11,421 nt of DNA from an uncultured Oscillospiraceae bacterium (GCA_900550095.1 URRG01000038.1:1-11421), one strand, 5' to 3'; positions 1-7,142 are shown, counted from the first letter of the stretch. A program made the numbers and translations. Notes: generated by a model from the letters alone, not told the origin.

Positions 1-2
1 CC

Positions 3-59
3 GCTGCTTGCGTTCCGGCAAGGTTACAAGAGCTGTCTGATATGGATCCGAAACGTTAA
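3..59 (+). CDS. C-terminal end of an unidentified rightward gene (partial)
   Basis: Frame 3 on the + strand is open from the window edge for 18 codons and ends ...LQELSDMDPKR with a TAA at 57-59. The stop abuts a strong terminator hairpin with a T-run on the + strand, which is the layout expected for a gene end. The other two + frames give less convincing ends: one stops early and one reads through the terminator. Too little is present to name the product. The call rests on position and on the terminator polarity, not on homology. Confidence 0.4.
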   Translation, partial: AACVPARLQELSDMDPKR

Positions 60-90
60 AGGAGTCTTCCAAAGGAAGGCTCCTTTTTTC
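58..90 (+). terminator. Intrinsic terminator of the left-edge gene
   Basis: Arms GGAGTCTTCC (61-70) and GGAAGGCTCC (74-83) pair over 10 bp with one G-U, around an AAA loop. AAA at 58-60 pairs with the first Ts, and six Ts follow at 84-89. The polarity fits the + strand. On the - strand the tail is only TTTAA, so it may also serve, less well, to stop the GNAT gene that ends 18-20 bases away. Confidence 0.8.
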
Positions 91-107
91 TATATATTTT
101 CCATATC

Positions 108-797
108 TTATGGTTCTTCCGGAACCAGAAAGGAATACGCCTTATAGTCCCTCTCAAGCCGGTATCCTAACTTTTCCGCTAAATGGCGGGAGGCTATATT
201 TTGCGCATCCCAGTGTGCGACGATCCCCTTCTTTTGGCAATCTGCCAACATGTATGCCACACATGCCGCTGCAAATCTACGCCTTCTATATTCTTTTTGC
301 GTAAAAACGTCCACTTCTACCTCCTTTTGATACGAGAGGAAAGAGGACGCGGAGGCTACGATTTTACCTTCATGCCATATCACGGCGCCGCTTCCATATT
401 TCTTAAATTCCTCATAATTGGAGTATCGGCTTCCATGATAAAACGGATGAAGCTCAAATTCATGCTTTCCAAACGGCGTCAGCTGGAAGCTCTCCGGAAG
501 CATATAGCTGGTTATCGCGGGGAGATGCTCTGATTTGAGTGCTTTCATTTCAAATCGGGTCGTACATATTAAGCCTGGATACTTCTCTAAAAGTGCCTGT
601 TCCCATTTTTGGGAAACGCACACAAACATTCTATCGCTCCATTGGCATCTCAGTTTTTCTAGCCATTCCTTATCCGGTTCTCCTAAAAGATATATAAAGC
701 CCGCTTCAGCTATTAGACCCCCGTTATACAAAATTTTTCTTCCAAATCGCTCTGCCAAACAGGCCTTCAGCAAAATGGGATATTTGTTCTCCTCCAT
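108..797 (-). CDS. GNAT family N-acetyltransferase (PF12746-like)
   Basis: Predicted 229-residue cytoplasmic acetyl-CoA-dependent N-acetyltransferase; the substrate cannot be told. The C-terminal half (about residues 115-225) has the GNAT layout: an acidic strand (EVEVDVF, 159-165) followed by EYRRRRFAAA (169-178) at the acetyl-CoA loop, then HWDAQNIASRHLAEKLGYR (195-213). The WDA-N-S--LAEKLGY signature recalls the ZmaR-like GNAT_acetyltran family. The N-terminal ~110 residues are less recognisable but belong to the same family length range. The usual Gly of R-x-x-G-x-A is Arg174 (AGA). The ATG at 797 is preferred over an in-frame GTG at 818 because AGGAGG (803-808) lies 5 bases upstream of it. 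The gene appears to be transcribed alone, between the plsY terminator and the left-edge terminator. Confidence 0.85.
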   Translation of the reverse strand: MEENKYPILLKACLAERFGRKILYNGGLIAEAGFIYLLGEPDKEWLEKLRCQWSDRMFVCVSQKWEQALLEKYPGLICTTRFEMKALKSEHLPAITSYMLPESFQLTPFGKHEFELHPFYHGSRYSNYEEFKKYGSGAVIWHEGKIVASASSFLSYQKEVEVDVFTQKEYRRRRFAAACVAYMLADCQKKGIVAHWDAQNIASRHLAEKLGYRLERDYKAYSFLVPEEP

Positions 798-802
798 CTT
801 TT

Positions 803-808
803 CCTCCT
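803..808 (-). promoter_or_regulatory. Ribosome binding site setting the GNAT start
   Basis: AGGAGG on the - strand, 5 bases before ATG 797. The longer frame starting with GTG at 818 would contain this site inside the coding region and has no Shine-Dalgarno of its own, so it is rejected. Confidence 0.75.
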
Positions 809-859
809 TCTGCAACACAGCTTCAGTTTTAGAATCAGGGTTCCGGCACTCTGAACGCT

Positions 860-897
860 AAAACAATAAACTCCGCCCTGCGCACTGCAAAGCGGAG
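860..897 (-). terminator. Probable intrinsic terminator after plsY
   Basis: On the - strand CTCCGC (892-897) pairs with GCGGAG (871-876). A TGC/GCA pair inside the 15-base loop can extend the stem. The T-rich tail TTTATTGTTTT follows. It lies 18 bases past the plsY stop. The stem is short and the loop large, so efficiency may be modest. Confidence 0.6.
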
Positions 898-914
898 AAA
901 ATTCTTAGAACTGT

Positions 915-1616
915 CTATGCTTTTTTCTTGATCGTGATCTTCTTTTCTGTCCCTTGGCGGATCCTTTGAATGTTGGAACGATGCTTCCAAATAAGAATGC
1001 CGGCCTGCAGAGTCCCTACCAGGAATGTGATCACAACATACCAGACGGTCACGGAATGCTGCCACAAATAAGCGATCCCCAAATTGAACACCAGTGTGCA
1101 TATGGGATAGGAAGCGGCGGCGCATATGGAGGCCAGAGAAACGATTTTTGAAAAAAGGAACACGATGATGAAGACTACAATAACGGCTATGAAAGAACGC
1201 CAGTCGATCAGCGCGATGATCGCCCAGCTGGTAAGGACACCCTTCCCGCCCTTAAAACCAAAATACAGGGGGAAAATATGCCCCATAACGCAGAAAAAGC
1301 CGGCTATGTAAGCTCCGAATTGAATCAGCTCAAAATCGCTGATCCCGGCGATATTGGGAATCGCCAGATATTGAAAGATCATTTTGCCGATAAAAACGGA
1401 AAGCACACCTTTGGCAAAATCAAAAATGAACGTAAAAACGGCTGCCTTTACACCCACAGAGCGCAAAACATTCGTGGCACCGGCATTTCCGCTCCCCATA
1501 GAACGAATATCCTTTTTCTGATCGAAAAGCCTTGTGAACAAAATAGAAAAACTGACGCTTCCCAAGAGGTAGGCTATCAGCGCGGTCAGCGCTGCCGAAA
1601 GAGCAAAATACAGCAT
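915..1616 (-). CDS. plsY: Glycerol-3-phosphate acyltransferase PlsY
   Basis: Integral membrane enzyme that transfers an acyl group from acyl-phosphate (made by PlsX) to glycerol-3-phosphate, giving lysophosphatidic acid, the first step of phospholipid synthesis. At 233 residues it is near family length. All three family motifs are visible: SMGSGNAGATN (39-49), GHIFPLYFGFKGGKG (112-126) and the C-terminal HRSNIQRIRQGTE (212-224). Hydrophobic segments lie at about 2-20, 57-78, 98-117, 130-160 and 190-210. The ATG at 1616 has AAGGAGTG just upstream, and only 15 bases separate it from the der stop, so it is the last gene of the DUF512-der-plsY unit. The frequent downstream partner gpsA is absent here; a terminator follows instead. 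The C-terminus is lysine-rich (ITIKKKA). Confidence 0.97.
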   Translation of the reverse strand: MLYFALSAALTALIAYLLGSVSFSILFTRLFDQKKDIRSMGSGNAGATNVLRSVGVKAAVFTFIFDFAKGVLSVFIGKMIFQYLAIPNIAGISDFELIQFGAYIAGFFCVMGHIFPLYFGFKGGKGVLTSWAIIALIDWRSFIAVIVVFIIVFLFSKIVSLASICAAASYPICTLVFNLGIAYLWQHSVTVWYVVITFLVGTLQAGILIWKHRSNIQRIRQGTEKKITIKKKA

Positions 1617-1631
1617 AGACTCACTCCTTTA

Positions 1632-2954
1632 TTATTTGTCGCCCCGTTCACGAATGATAAAACGAAACGGGGTTCCCTCCATCCCGAAGGTTTCGCGGAT
1701 CCTGTTTTCCAAATATCTTTGATAGGAAAAATGAAACAGCTCTGCCGAATTGACAAAACAAACAAAGGTAGGCGGCTTGGTAGTCGCCTGGGTCATATAG
1801 TAAATCTTCAGCCTCCGCCCCTTATCCGTGGGAGGCTGCACCCTGGCTGTGGCCTGAGCCAGAACGTCGTTGAGCATGCCTGTAGCTATCCGCATGGAAT
1901 TGGAATTTGCCACATGCTTGACCAAATCAAAAAGGCGTTCCACCCTCTGGCCGGTTTTGGCGGAAATGAAAAGAAACGGCGCATACGGCATAAAGGAAAA
2001 ATCCTTTTCCAGCTGAGCCCTGTATTCCTGCATGGTACGCCCATCCTTTTCGATTGCATCCCATTTGTTGACAACGATGACGCTGCCCTTGCCCGCCTCA
2101 TGGGCCAGGCCCGCCACCTTGGAATCCTGCTCTGTAAAGCCTACGGAAGCGTCGATCATGATGACGCATACATCCGCGCGTTCGATAGCCATCTGCGCCC
2201 GCAGAACGCTGTATTTTTCAATGGCGTCCTCCACCTTGTTCCTGCGCCGCAGGCCCGCCGTATCGATCAGTGTAAAAAGGCCATGTTCGTTCGCCACCTC
2301 TGTATCGATAGCGTCGCGGGTAGTGCCGGCTATATCGGAAACGATACAACGCTCTTCACCCGTAATGTAATTCACAAGGGAACTCTTCCCCACATTGGGC
2401 TTGCCTATAATGGCGACCCGGATACGCTCTCCGTCTTCTTCTTCCTCCTTCTCCGGAGGAAAATGTTCCAGCACTCGATCCAGCAGATCGCCCGTTCCAT
2501 GCCCATGAACGGAAGAGACCTGCACCGGATCTCCCAGCCCAAGATTATAAAATTCGTAAAATTCTGCCGGCGGCTCTCCCACCGAATCGCATTTGTTGAC
2601 GCAAAGGACCACCGGCCTGCCGCTCTTCAGCAGCATAGCGGCGACATCGGAATCCGTAGCCACCATACCCGTCCGCAGATCCGTCACGAAAATGATAACG
2701 TCCGCGCCGTCGATTGCCAGCTGGGCCTGAGCCCGCATTTGGGACAGGATCACATCTCCTGAGCTGGGCTCTATGCCGCCCGTATCCACAAGAGAGAATT
2801 TCCGGCCTCTCCATTCGCTTTCTCCATAGATACGATCTCTCGTAACGCCGGGCGTATCATCCACAATGGAAAGCTTCTGCCCGATCAATTTATTGAAAAG
2901 GGTGGATTTCCCCACATTGGGCCTTCCCACAATCGCCACTAAAGGCTTCGCCAT
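1632..2954 (-). CDS. der: Ribosome biogenesis GTPase Der (EngA)
   Basis: Essential double-GTPase needed for 50S ribosomal subunit maturation. The 440 residues hold two G domains in tandem and a C-terminal KH-like domain. First domain: GRPNVGKS (10-17), DTGG (57-60), NKCD (120-123). Second domain: GKPNVGKSS (184-192), DTAG (231-234), NKWD (296-299). The KH-like domain starts at about 350 and contains the conserved region RLKIYYMTQ (381-389) and the PF-F end. An acidic EKEEEEDGE linker (169-177) separates the two G domains. The ATG at 2954 is preceded by AGGAGG (2963-2968), which overlaps the DUF512 stop codon. The 12-base gap indicates tight coupling with the upstream gene. No catalytic residue appears missing. 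Confidence 0.98.
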   Translation of the reverse strand: MAKPLVAIVGRPNVGKSTLFNKLIGQKLSIVDDTPGVTRDRIYGESEWRGRKFSLVDTGGIEPSSGDVILSQMRAQAQLAIDGADVIIFVTDLRTGMVATDSDVAAMLLKSGRPVVLCVNKCDSVGEPPAEFYEFYNLGLGDPVQVSSVHGHGTGDLLDRVLEHFPPEKEEEEDGERIRVAIIGKPNVGKSSLVNYITGEERCIVSDIAGTTRDAIDTEVANEHGLFTLIDTAGLRRRNKVEDAIEKYSVLRAQMAIERADVCVIMIDASVGFTEQDSKVAGLAHEAGKGSVIVVNKWDAIEKDGRTMQEYRAQLEKDFSFMPYAPFLFISAKTGQRVERLFDLVKHVANSNSMRIATGMLNDVLAQATARVQPPTDKGRRLKIYYMTQATTKPPTFVCFVNSAELFHFSYQRYLENRIRETFGMEGTPFRFIIRERGDK

Positions 2955-2966
2955 GGTTTTCGCCTC

Positions 2967-4286
2967 CTATTCTTCTATTCCCATCACCGCGCGGTAAAAC
3001 GCATAGCCGTCTTCCGGAACCAAACGGATCGGAACCCTTAGTTCCTCTTCCAGCTCTCCGAGGGATACATCGTCCAGAAAAAGATCTCCCTCTCGGCGCA
3101 GCATCACCGCTGGGAGAAGAAGTTCCTGCCCCAGATCCCGGCCTCGGAGCTGCTTCTTCAGATCGCCTCCCGTTATCAATCCGGCCACGTTGATGCGTTC
3201 GCCAAAAAAATGATTGATAATGGGAACCACATTGCACGTTAAATTATGGCATTTTTGCCGCAATTCGTCAAGCAGCGTATCCAAAAAGGGAGCCGCAGCC
3301 GTACCTGTAGCCAGAGTGATCCTCCTGGCAGGAAGCAGTTCTGGCCGCTCAGGAAGATCCTCCAAAGCGTCCGTAAATTCTTCTTTCATATTTGCCATCA
3401 GCCCAACGCCGTTTTCCAGCTGGTCAAAATCGCCGTAAAAAGCCGCTTCCGGAATGGGAAGCTCCGCCTTCAGATAAAACTCATCCGCTGCATAGCAGAC
3501 GCGGACATCGTATTTTTCAAACATAGACTGACCATACCGCTCTGCAATTCCAATCACGTTTCTGGCCGTAATCCGGTTATACGGCTCCAAAGGGTAAAGC
3601 CCCTCCCGGAACTTGGTCAAGCCCACAGGCACCAGCGCGATACTCTGCACGGAAGGATACAGGGGAAGCAGATCATTAAGGGAGCGTTCCAGCTCCGGGC
3701 CGTCGTTCACCCCGGGGCAAAGCACCATCTGGCAGTTGAGCCGGATGCCCGCCTCAGCAAATCTGTACAGAATACGGAGGGATTCCCCCGCAAAGCGATT
3801 CCCCATCATTTTCACGCGAAGCTCCGGATTTGTAGTATGCACGGAAATATTGATAGGGCTGATATGCATCTTGATGATCCGGCTCACTTCATGCTCGCTC
3901 AGATTCGTCAAGGTTATATAATTGCCAAACAAAAACGACAGCCTGGAATCGTCATCCTTAAAATAGAGGCTTTTCCGCAATCCTTTGGGGAGCTGGTCGA
4001 TAAAACAAAAGATACAGCGGTTCCGGCAGGAATGCTGCTGATCCATAAGATATGTCTCAAACTCCAGGCCAATGGATTGGTACTCCCCTTTGCGGATCAC
4101 GACCTCGCGGTTTCTGCCGGCGGCATCCTGCAGAAGAATGCACAGCTTTTTTTCCGTCTCGTAAAAACGGTAATCCAATATATCGCAGATCTCATTCCGG
4201 TTGATAGAGATCAAAATTTCTCCTGGCCGTATTCCCGCCTTCTGAGCGGCGCTGCCCGGAACAACCGACGCAATTTTAACAGACAT
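2967..4286 (-). CDS. DUF512 protein: PDZ domain plus CxxxCxxC (radical-SAM-like) iron-sulfur protein
   Basis: A 439-residue protein of a conserved clostridial/cyanobacterial family with unknown substrate. The N-terminus is PDZ-like (about 1-60; VVPGSAAQKAGIRPGEILISINR region). It is followed by C87-x3-C91-x2-C94, the arrangement that binds a 4Fe-4S cluster in radical SAM enzymes, with the downstream segment FGNYITLTNL typical of this family. The C-terminal portion (about 230-430), containing VPVGLTKFREGLYPLEPY and an ATGTAAAPFL segment, corresponds to DUF512. It probably acts in the cytoplasm, because no signal peptide or membrane segment is seen. It is the first gene of the unit with der and plsY. 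The start at 4286 has two purine-rich sites upstream, AGGAGG about 12 bases away and GGAGG about 4 bases away. Radical SAM activity is inferred from the cysteine motif and family, not shown. Confidence 0.9.
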   Translation of the reverse strand: MSVKIASVVPGSAAQKAGIRPGEILISINRNEICDILDYRFYETEKKLCILLQDAAGRNREVVIRKGEYQSIGLEFETYLMDQQHSCRNRCIFCFIDQLPKGLRKSLYFKDDDSRLSFLFGNYITLTNLSEHEVSRIIKMHISPINISVHTTNPELRVKMMGNRFAGESLRILYRFAEAGIRLNCQMVLCPGVNDGPELERSLNDLLPLYPSVQSIALVPVGLTKFREGLYPLEPYNRITARNVIGIAERYGQSMFEKYDVRVCYAADEFYLKAELPIPEAAFYGDFDQLENGVGLMANMKEEFTDALEDLPERPELLPARRITLATGTAAAPFLDTLLDELRQKCHNLTCNVVPIINHFFGERINVAGLITGGDLKKQLRGRDLGQELLLPAVMLRREGDLFLDDVSLGELEEELRVPIRLVPEDGYAFYRAVMGIEE

Positions 4287-4325
4287 GCAGCCTCCGCCTC
4301 CTTTTCAATGTGCAGATTTAACAGC

Positions 4326-4362
4326 AAAAAAATAGAGAAGGATTTCTCCTTCTCTATTTTTT
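4326..4362 (-). terminator. Bidirectional intrinsic terminator after rpmF
   Basis: AATAGAGAAGGA (4331-4342) pairs with TCCTTCTCTATT (4347-4358) around a 4-base loop. Flanking A-tract and T-tract (4326-4330 and 4359-4362) extend the stem, so each strand has a U-run after the hairpin. It closes the yceD-rpmF transcript on the - strand. No gene on the + strand needs it. No convincing promoter is seen between it and DUF512 (4287-4325), so partial read-through into DUF512-der-plsY is likely. Confidence 0.88.
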
Positions 4363-4380
4363 GGAATTAGAAGAAATCAC

Positions 4381-4563
4381 TCAGGCTTCCTTCTTAATTA
4401 CTTCTCTTCCGTTATAGTATCCACAAGCGCCACATACTCTATGAGGAGACTTGAATTCTCCGCATTTCGGGCATCTCATCAGTGCAGGAGCGTCCAGCTT
4501 CCAAACATTGGAACGTCTCTTATTCTGCCGTGCACTGGATACTTTTCTCTTGGGTACCGCCAT
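4381..4563 (-). CDS. rpmF: 50S ribosomal protein L32 (zinc-binding form)
   Basis: Structural protein of the large ribosomal subunit, 60 residues, the usual size. The N-terminus MAVPKRKVSSARQNKRRS is characteristic of L32. A C-x2-C (C31, C34) and C-x2-C (C44, C47) zinc ribbon marks the cysteine-containing paralogue type. AAGGAGGTG sits just upstream of the ATG at 4563. It follows yceD by 23 bases and is the last gene before a strong terminator. In many Firmicutes plsX follows rpmF; it does not here. Confidence 0.98.
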   Translation of the reverse strand: MAVPKRKVSSARQNKRRSNVWKLDAPALMRCPKCGEFKSPHRVCGACGYYNGREVIKKEA

Positions 4564-4586
4564 GTCAGCACCTCCTTATGCTAGCG

Positions 4587-5081
4587 CTAATCTATCAGTT
4601 TCCTGAGAGCCTCAAGGCGAGGGTCTACCTGATGCAAATTACAGCCGCATGGTCCGTTGTTCAGATTCTTTCCACAGGAAGGACATAGACCTTTACAATC
4701 CTCACGGCAAAGAAATTTAGAAGGAATCTCCAGCAGAATATCCGTCCGCAGAAGCTCGTCCAAATCCAAGGAATCCCCTTCCACACAGATATATGCGTCG
4801 TTCTCTTCGTTTTCCAGCCGGGGAACCAGAACATGCGAAAAACGGCTTACACGCTGCTCACGTATAATTTCCATACAGCGGTCACAGGGCATAGAAAACT
4901 CAAAGGACGCCTCTGCTTCCAGCACGGCCTCTCCGGCTCCGGAAAAAACCGAACCTTCTACAGTGACCGGAGAAACAAAGGGATGCTGCCCGCTCCATTC
5001 CATATCGGACAAATCCATCTCATACGCGAATGGAAATCGCTCTGCCTCTCCCGAAAAAAACTTTTTTAAGTCCAGAATCAT
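4587..5081 (-). CDS. YceD/DUF177 family protein
   Basis: A 164-residue protein of the family often encoded beside rpmF. E. coli YceD is linked to 23S rRNA accumulation; the molecular activity is not established. Cysteine pairs are conserved: C66-x2-C69 in PCDRC, then C125, C129, C133-x2-C136 (GLCPSCGKNL) and C145-x-C147, which suggests metal binding. The C-terminal VDPRLEALRKL is typical. The start was placed at ATG 5081 (MILDLKKFF). In-frame TTG/ATG codons at 5111 and 5108 lie in or next to the predicted -10 box and transcription start and lack a ribosome site, while ATG 5081 has GGGGTG about 6 bases upstream. It forms an operon with rpmF. Confidence 0.93.
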   Translation of the reverse strand: MILDLKKFFSGEAERFPFAYEMDLSDMEWSGQHPFVSPVTVEGSVFSGAGEAVLEAEASFEFSMPCDRCMEIIREQRVSRFSHVLVPRLENEENDAYICVEGDSLDLDELLRTDILLEIPSKFLCREDCKGLCPSCGKNLNNGPCGCNLHQVDPRLEALRKLID

Positions 5082-5110
5082 TCTTAACACCCCGAACGCT
5101 ACATTCATCA

Positions 5111-5139
5111 ATTATATAGATTCAGATTCCATTTGTCAA
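5111..5139 (-). promoter_or_regulatory. Consensus sigma-A promoter of yceD-rpmF
   Basis: On the - strand TTGACA (5134-5139) and TATAAT (5111-5116) are both perfect, separated by exactly 17 bases. Transcription should start near 5104, leaving a leader of about 20-25 bases before ATG 5081. This fits strong expression of a ribosomal protein gene. Confidence 0.92.
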
Positions 5140-5176
5140 TAGAAATTTACAGGAAAATGGGAAATCCGCAAAGAAA

Positions 5177-5199
5177 CTGCCGGAGAAAAACTCCGGCAG
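5177..5199 (-). terminator. Intrinsic terminator after the P-loop gene
   Basis: CTGCCGGAG (5177-5185) pairs perfectly with CTCCGGCAG (5191-5199) around a five-base loop. On the - strand the tail is TTTCTTT; on the + strand it is CCTTTGTCTTT, so it is usable from both sides. It lies 14 bases past the stop of the gene at 5214-5630 and upstream of the yceD promoter, insulating the two units. Confidence 0.82.
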
Positions 5200-5213
5200 C
5201 CTTTGTCTTTACC

Positions 5214-5630
5214 TTACACGATCTCTGCTACAGCCTTGACTCCCTCAGGGAGCTCCTCAGCCGTAAGAGATACGAGCTGCGTGATCTTCACGCCGGCCTG
5301 CTGGGAAAGAACGTTCATCTTTTCCGCATACCCCTTGAGCGTTTCCGGGTCGGAACCGATGATCTTTAATGTGGAATCGATGAAGATATCAGTCACATCA
5401 TAGTTGCCGGCACAAATACCGGAAACAAAGCCATAAAGGGCGTCGCAGCCCTTTATTCCGTAAGCGTCGGAATCTACCAGCCTGGCCTGATGAGAAATAT
5501 CATATGTGAGCTTCAGCCCTTTTTCAATAACGATAACATTTCCGTCAGAGGTCTTGACGGCCTCGTTCGCACGCTCTATCAACTTCTTGGTTTTTCCGGA
5601 GCCTTTTTTACCAACGATAAGAGTGATCAT
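5214..5630 (-). CDS. Small P-loop NTP-binding protein of unknown function
   Basis: A 138-residue protein with a Walker A loop right at the N-terminus, GKKGSGKT (7-14), and a likely Walker B strand DIFID (81-85). No transmembrane segment, signal peptide or DNA-binding domain is visible. The fold seems limited to a minimal P-loop core. Similar short clostridial proteins are sometimes labelled ATPase or PilT-like; I do not recognise a defined function and the PilT label is not supported by any motoring domain here. The ATG at 5630 has AGGGGGAG about 7 bases upstream. It lies 59 bases after pgi with no clear terminator or promoter between, so it is probably co-transcribed with pgi, and it ends at a strong terminator. 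Confidence 0.85.
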   Translation of the reverse strand: MITLIVGKKGSGKTKKLIERANEAVKTSDGNVIVIEKGLKLTYDISHQARLVDSDAYGIKGCDALYGFVSGICAGNYDVTDIFIDSTLKIIGSDPETLKGYAEKMNVLSQQAGVKITQLVSLTAEELPEGVKAVAEIV

Positions 5631-5689
5631 TTTAAATCTCCCCCTGTATTATTTTTTATCCGCCTGCGCGGAGGGACTTACAACTTCAA

Positions 5690-7030
5690 TTATTTGCCGA
5701 GACGGGCTTCCAGAGCCGCTTTTTCAGATTCATAGCCGGGTTTTCCCAGAAGCGCAAACATGTTCTTTTTATAATTTTCCACACCGGGCTGATCAAAAGG
5801 ATTGATCCCCATCATATACCCGGAAACAGCACAGGCTTTTTCAAAGAAATAAATAAGATACCCCAACGTATCCTCAGAAAAATCGGGAGCTTCCACCACA
5901 ACGTTGGGTACGCCGCCGTCCGTATGGGCCAGAACGGTCCCCTCAAAGGCCTTCCGGTTGATATAATCCATCGTCTTACCTTCCAGGAAATTGAGGCCGT
6001 CTACGTTTTCGGGATCATTGCCGATCACGATCTCTTCCTTTGCTTTATCAAACAAGACTACGGTCTCCATCAGACTGCGGCGCCCCTGCTGGATATACTG
6101 CCCCATGGAGTGAAGATCCGTGGAAAAGACACAGGAAGCCGGGAACAAGCCTTTATTATCCTTCCCTTCGCTTTCGCCGAAGAGCTGTTTCCACCATTCG
6201 CACATCATGGTAAAGCAGGGTTCGTAGCTTACCAGGATCTCCGTTTCCTTTCCTTTGCGGTAAAGGATATTACGGACAGCCGCATATGTGTAGCAGCTGT
6301 TCTTTTCCAGTTCAGGTTCCATAAGCTCCTTCTGAGCCCTAGCGGCTCCCGCCATCAGAGCGTCAATATCCGCCCCGGAAACTGCAATGGGAAGAAGCCC
6401 CACAGCGGTGAGCACCGAATAACGGCCTCCCACATCGTCCGGAACCACGAAAGTCTCGTACCCCTCCTGATCCGCCAAATGCTTCAAAGTGCCCCTGGCC
6501 TTGTCGGTGGTGCAGTAAATGCGGCTGCGCGCCCCCTCTTTGCCGTATTTCTTTTCAAGGAGCTCCCGCAGGACGCGGAACGCGATGGCCGGTTCCGTAG
6601 TCGTCCCGGATTTCGAGATCATATTGATAGAAACATTTTTCCCCTCGCAAATGCGGAGAAGCTCGCTCAGTGCCGAAGAACTGATGCTGTTGCCTGCAAA
6701 ATAAATATCCGGCGTATCCTTGGGAAGCGCATTGTAATTATTGGATTTCAAAAATTCAATAGCCGCCCTGGCCCCCAGATAGGAACCGCCGATACCGATA
6801 ACGATGAATACATCCGTATCGCTCTGGATCTTCTTGGCCGCCGCCTTAATCCGGGCAAATTCCTCTTTGTCATAGTCTGAAGGAAGCGTTACCCACCCCA
6901 GGAAATCATTTCCCAGGCCGGTTCCGCCGTGCAGAGTCTCATGGGCCAGCTTTACCTGCGGCGCCGCCGCGATATATTCATTCTCACTGATGAAATCGGA
7001 CAGATGTTGTGTATGTACTTTGATCGTCAT
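5690..7030 (-). CDS. pgi: Glucose-6-phosphate isomerase
   Basis: Cytoplasmic glycolytic/gluconeogenic enzyme that interconverts glucose-6-phosphate and fructose-6-phosphate. At 446 residues it matches the short Firmicutes type. The sugar-isomerase motifs are present: IGIGGSYLGARA (78-89), SKSGTTTEP (139-147), DDVGGRYSVLTAVGLLP (198-214) and QLFGESEGK (282-290) with the probable catalytic Glu286. Conserved His307 (STDLHSMGQY) and Lys421 in FDQPGVENYK follow. The ATG at 7030 has AGGGGG about 8 bases upstream and a candidate promoter 41-69 bases upstream. It probably shares a transcript with the P-loop gene downstream. dacF upstream reads in the same direction, but no terminator is visible between them. 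Confidence 0.98.
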   Translation of the reverse strand: MTIKVHTQHLSDFISENEYIAAAPQVKLAHETLHGGTGLGNDFLGWVTLPSDYDKEEFARIKAAAKKIQSDTDVFIVIGIGGSYLGARAAIEFLKSNNYNALPKDTPDIYFAGNSISSSALSELLRICEGKNVSINMISKSGTTTEPAIAFRVLRELLEKKYGKEGARSRIYCTTDKARGTLKHLADQEGYETFVVPDDVGGRYSVLTAVGLLPIAVSGADIDALMAGAARAQKELMEPELEKNSCYTYAAVRNILYRKGKETEILVSYEPCFTMMCEWWKQLFGESEGKDNKGLFPASCVFSTDLHSMGQYIQQGRRSLMETVVLFDKAKEEIVIGNDPENVDGLNFLEGKTMDYINRKAFEGTVLAHTDGGVPNVVVEAPDFSEDTLGYLIYFFEKACAVSGYMMGINPFDQPGVENYKKNMFALLGKPGYESEKAALEARLGK

Positions 7031-7070
7031 CTATGGTTCCCCCTACATATAACGAATTAAGTTTGATTTT

Positions 7071-7099
7071 ATTTTACAATAAACCCGTTATATTTGCAA
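7071..7099 (-). promoter_or_regulatory. Candidate sigma-A promoter of pgi
   Basis: On the - strand TTGCAA (7094-7099; 4 of 6 matches to TTGACA) and TAAAAT (7071-7076; 5 of 6 matches) are spaced by 17 bases in an AT-rich gap. The start of transcription would be near 7064, giving a leader of about 34 bases. Confidence 0.6.
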
Positions 7100-7142
7100 G
7101 GAAATATCAGCAGAATTTATACTTTTTTCATTTTCTCCTTCC

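Noticed and set aside
1278..2762. A 494-codon open frame on the + strand antisense to plsY and der
   Set aside because: The - strand carries unmistakable PlsY and Der motifs over the same bases; the + frame has no ribosome site and no recognisable domain, so it is a codon-bias shadow.
3246..4370. A 374-codon + strand open frame opposite the DUF512 gene
   Set aside because: It is antisense to a conserved protein, runs into the rpmF terminator and has no domain or ribosome site.
5659..5672. TCCGC-CTGC-GCGGA hairpin between pgi and the P-loop gene
   Set aside because: The stem is 5 bp and neither strand has a following T-run (A-rich on the - strand), so it is not supported as a terminator.
5924..6880. 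A 318-codon + strand open frame opposite pgi
   Set aside because: pgi is intact and certain on the other strand; the antisense product shows no family features.
7110..7142. AAGGAG followed by ATG right after the dacF stop (- strand)
   Set aside because: The frame reads only M-K-K-V before TAA. It is too short to be a gene; at most a relic or a chance ribosome site.
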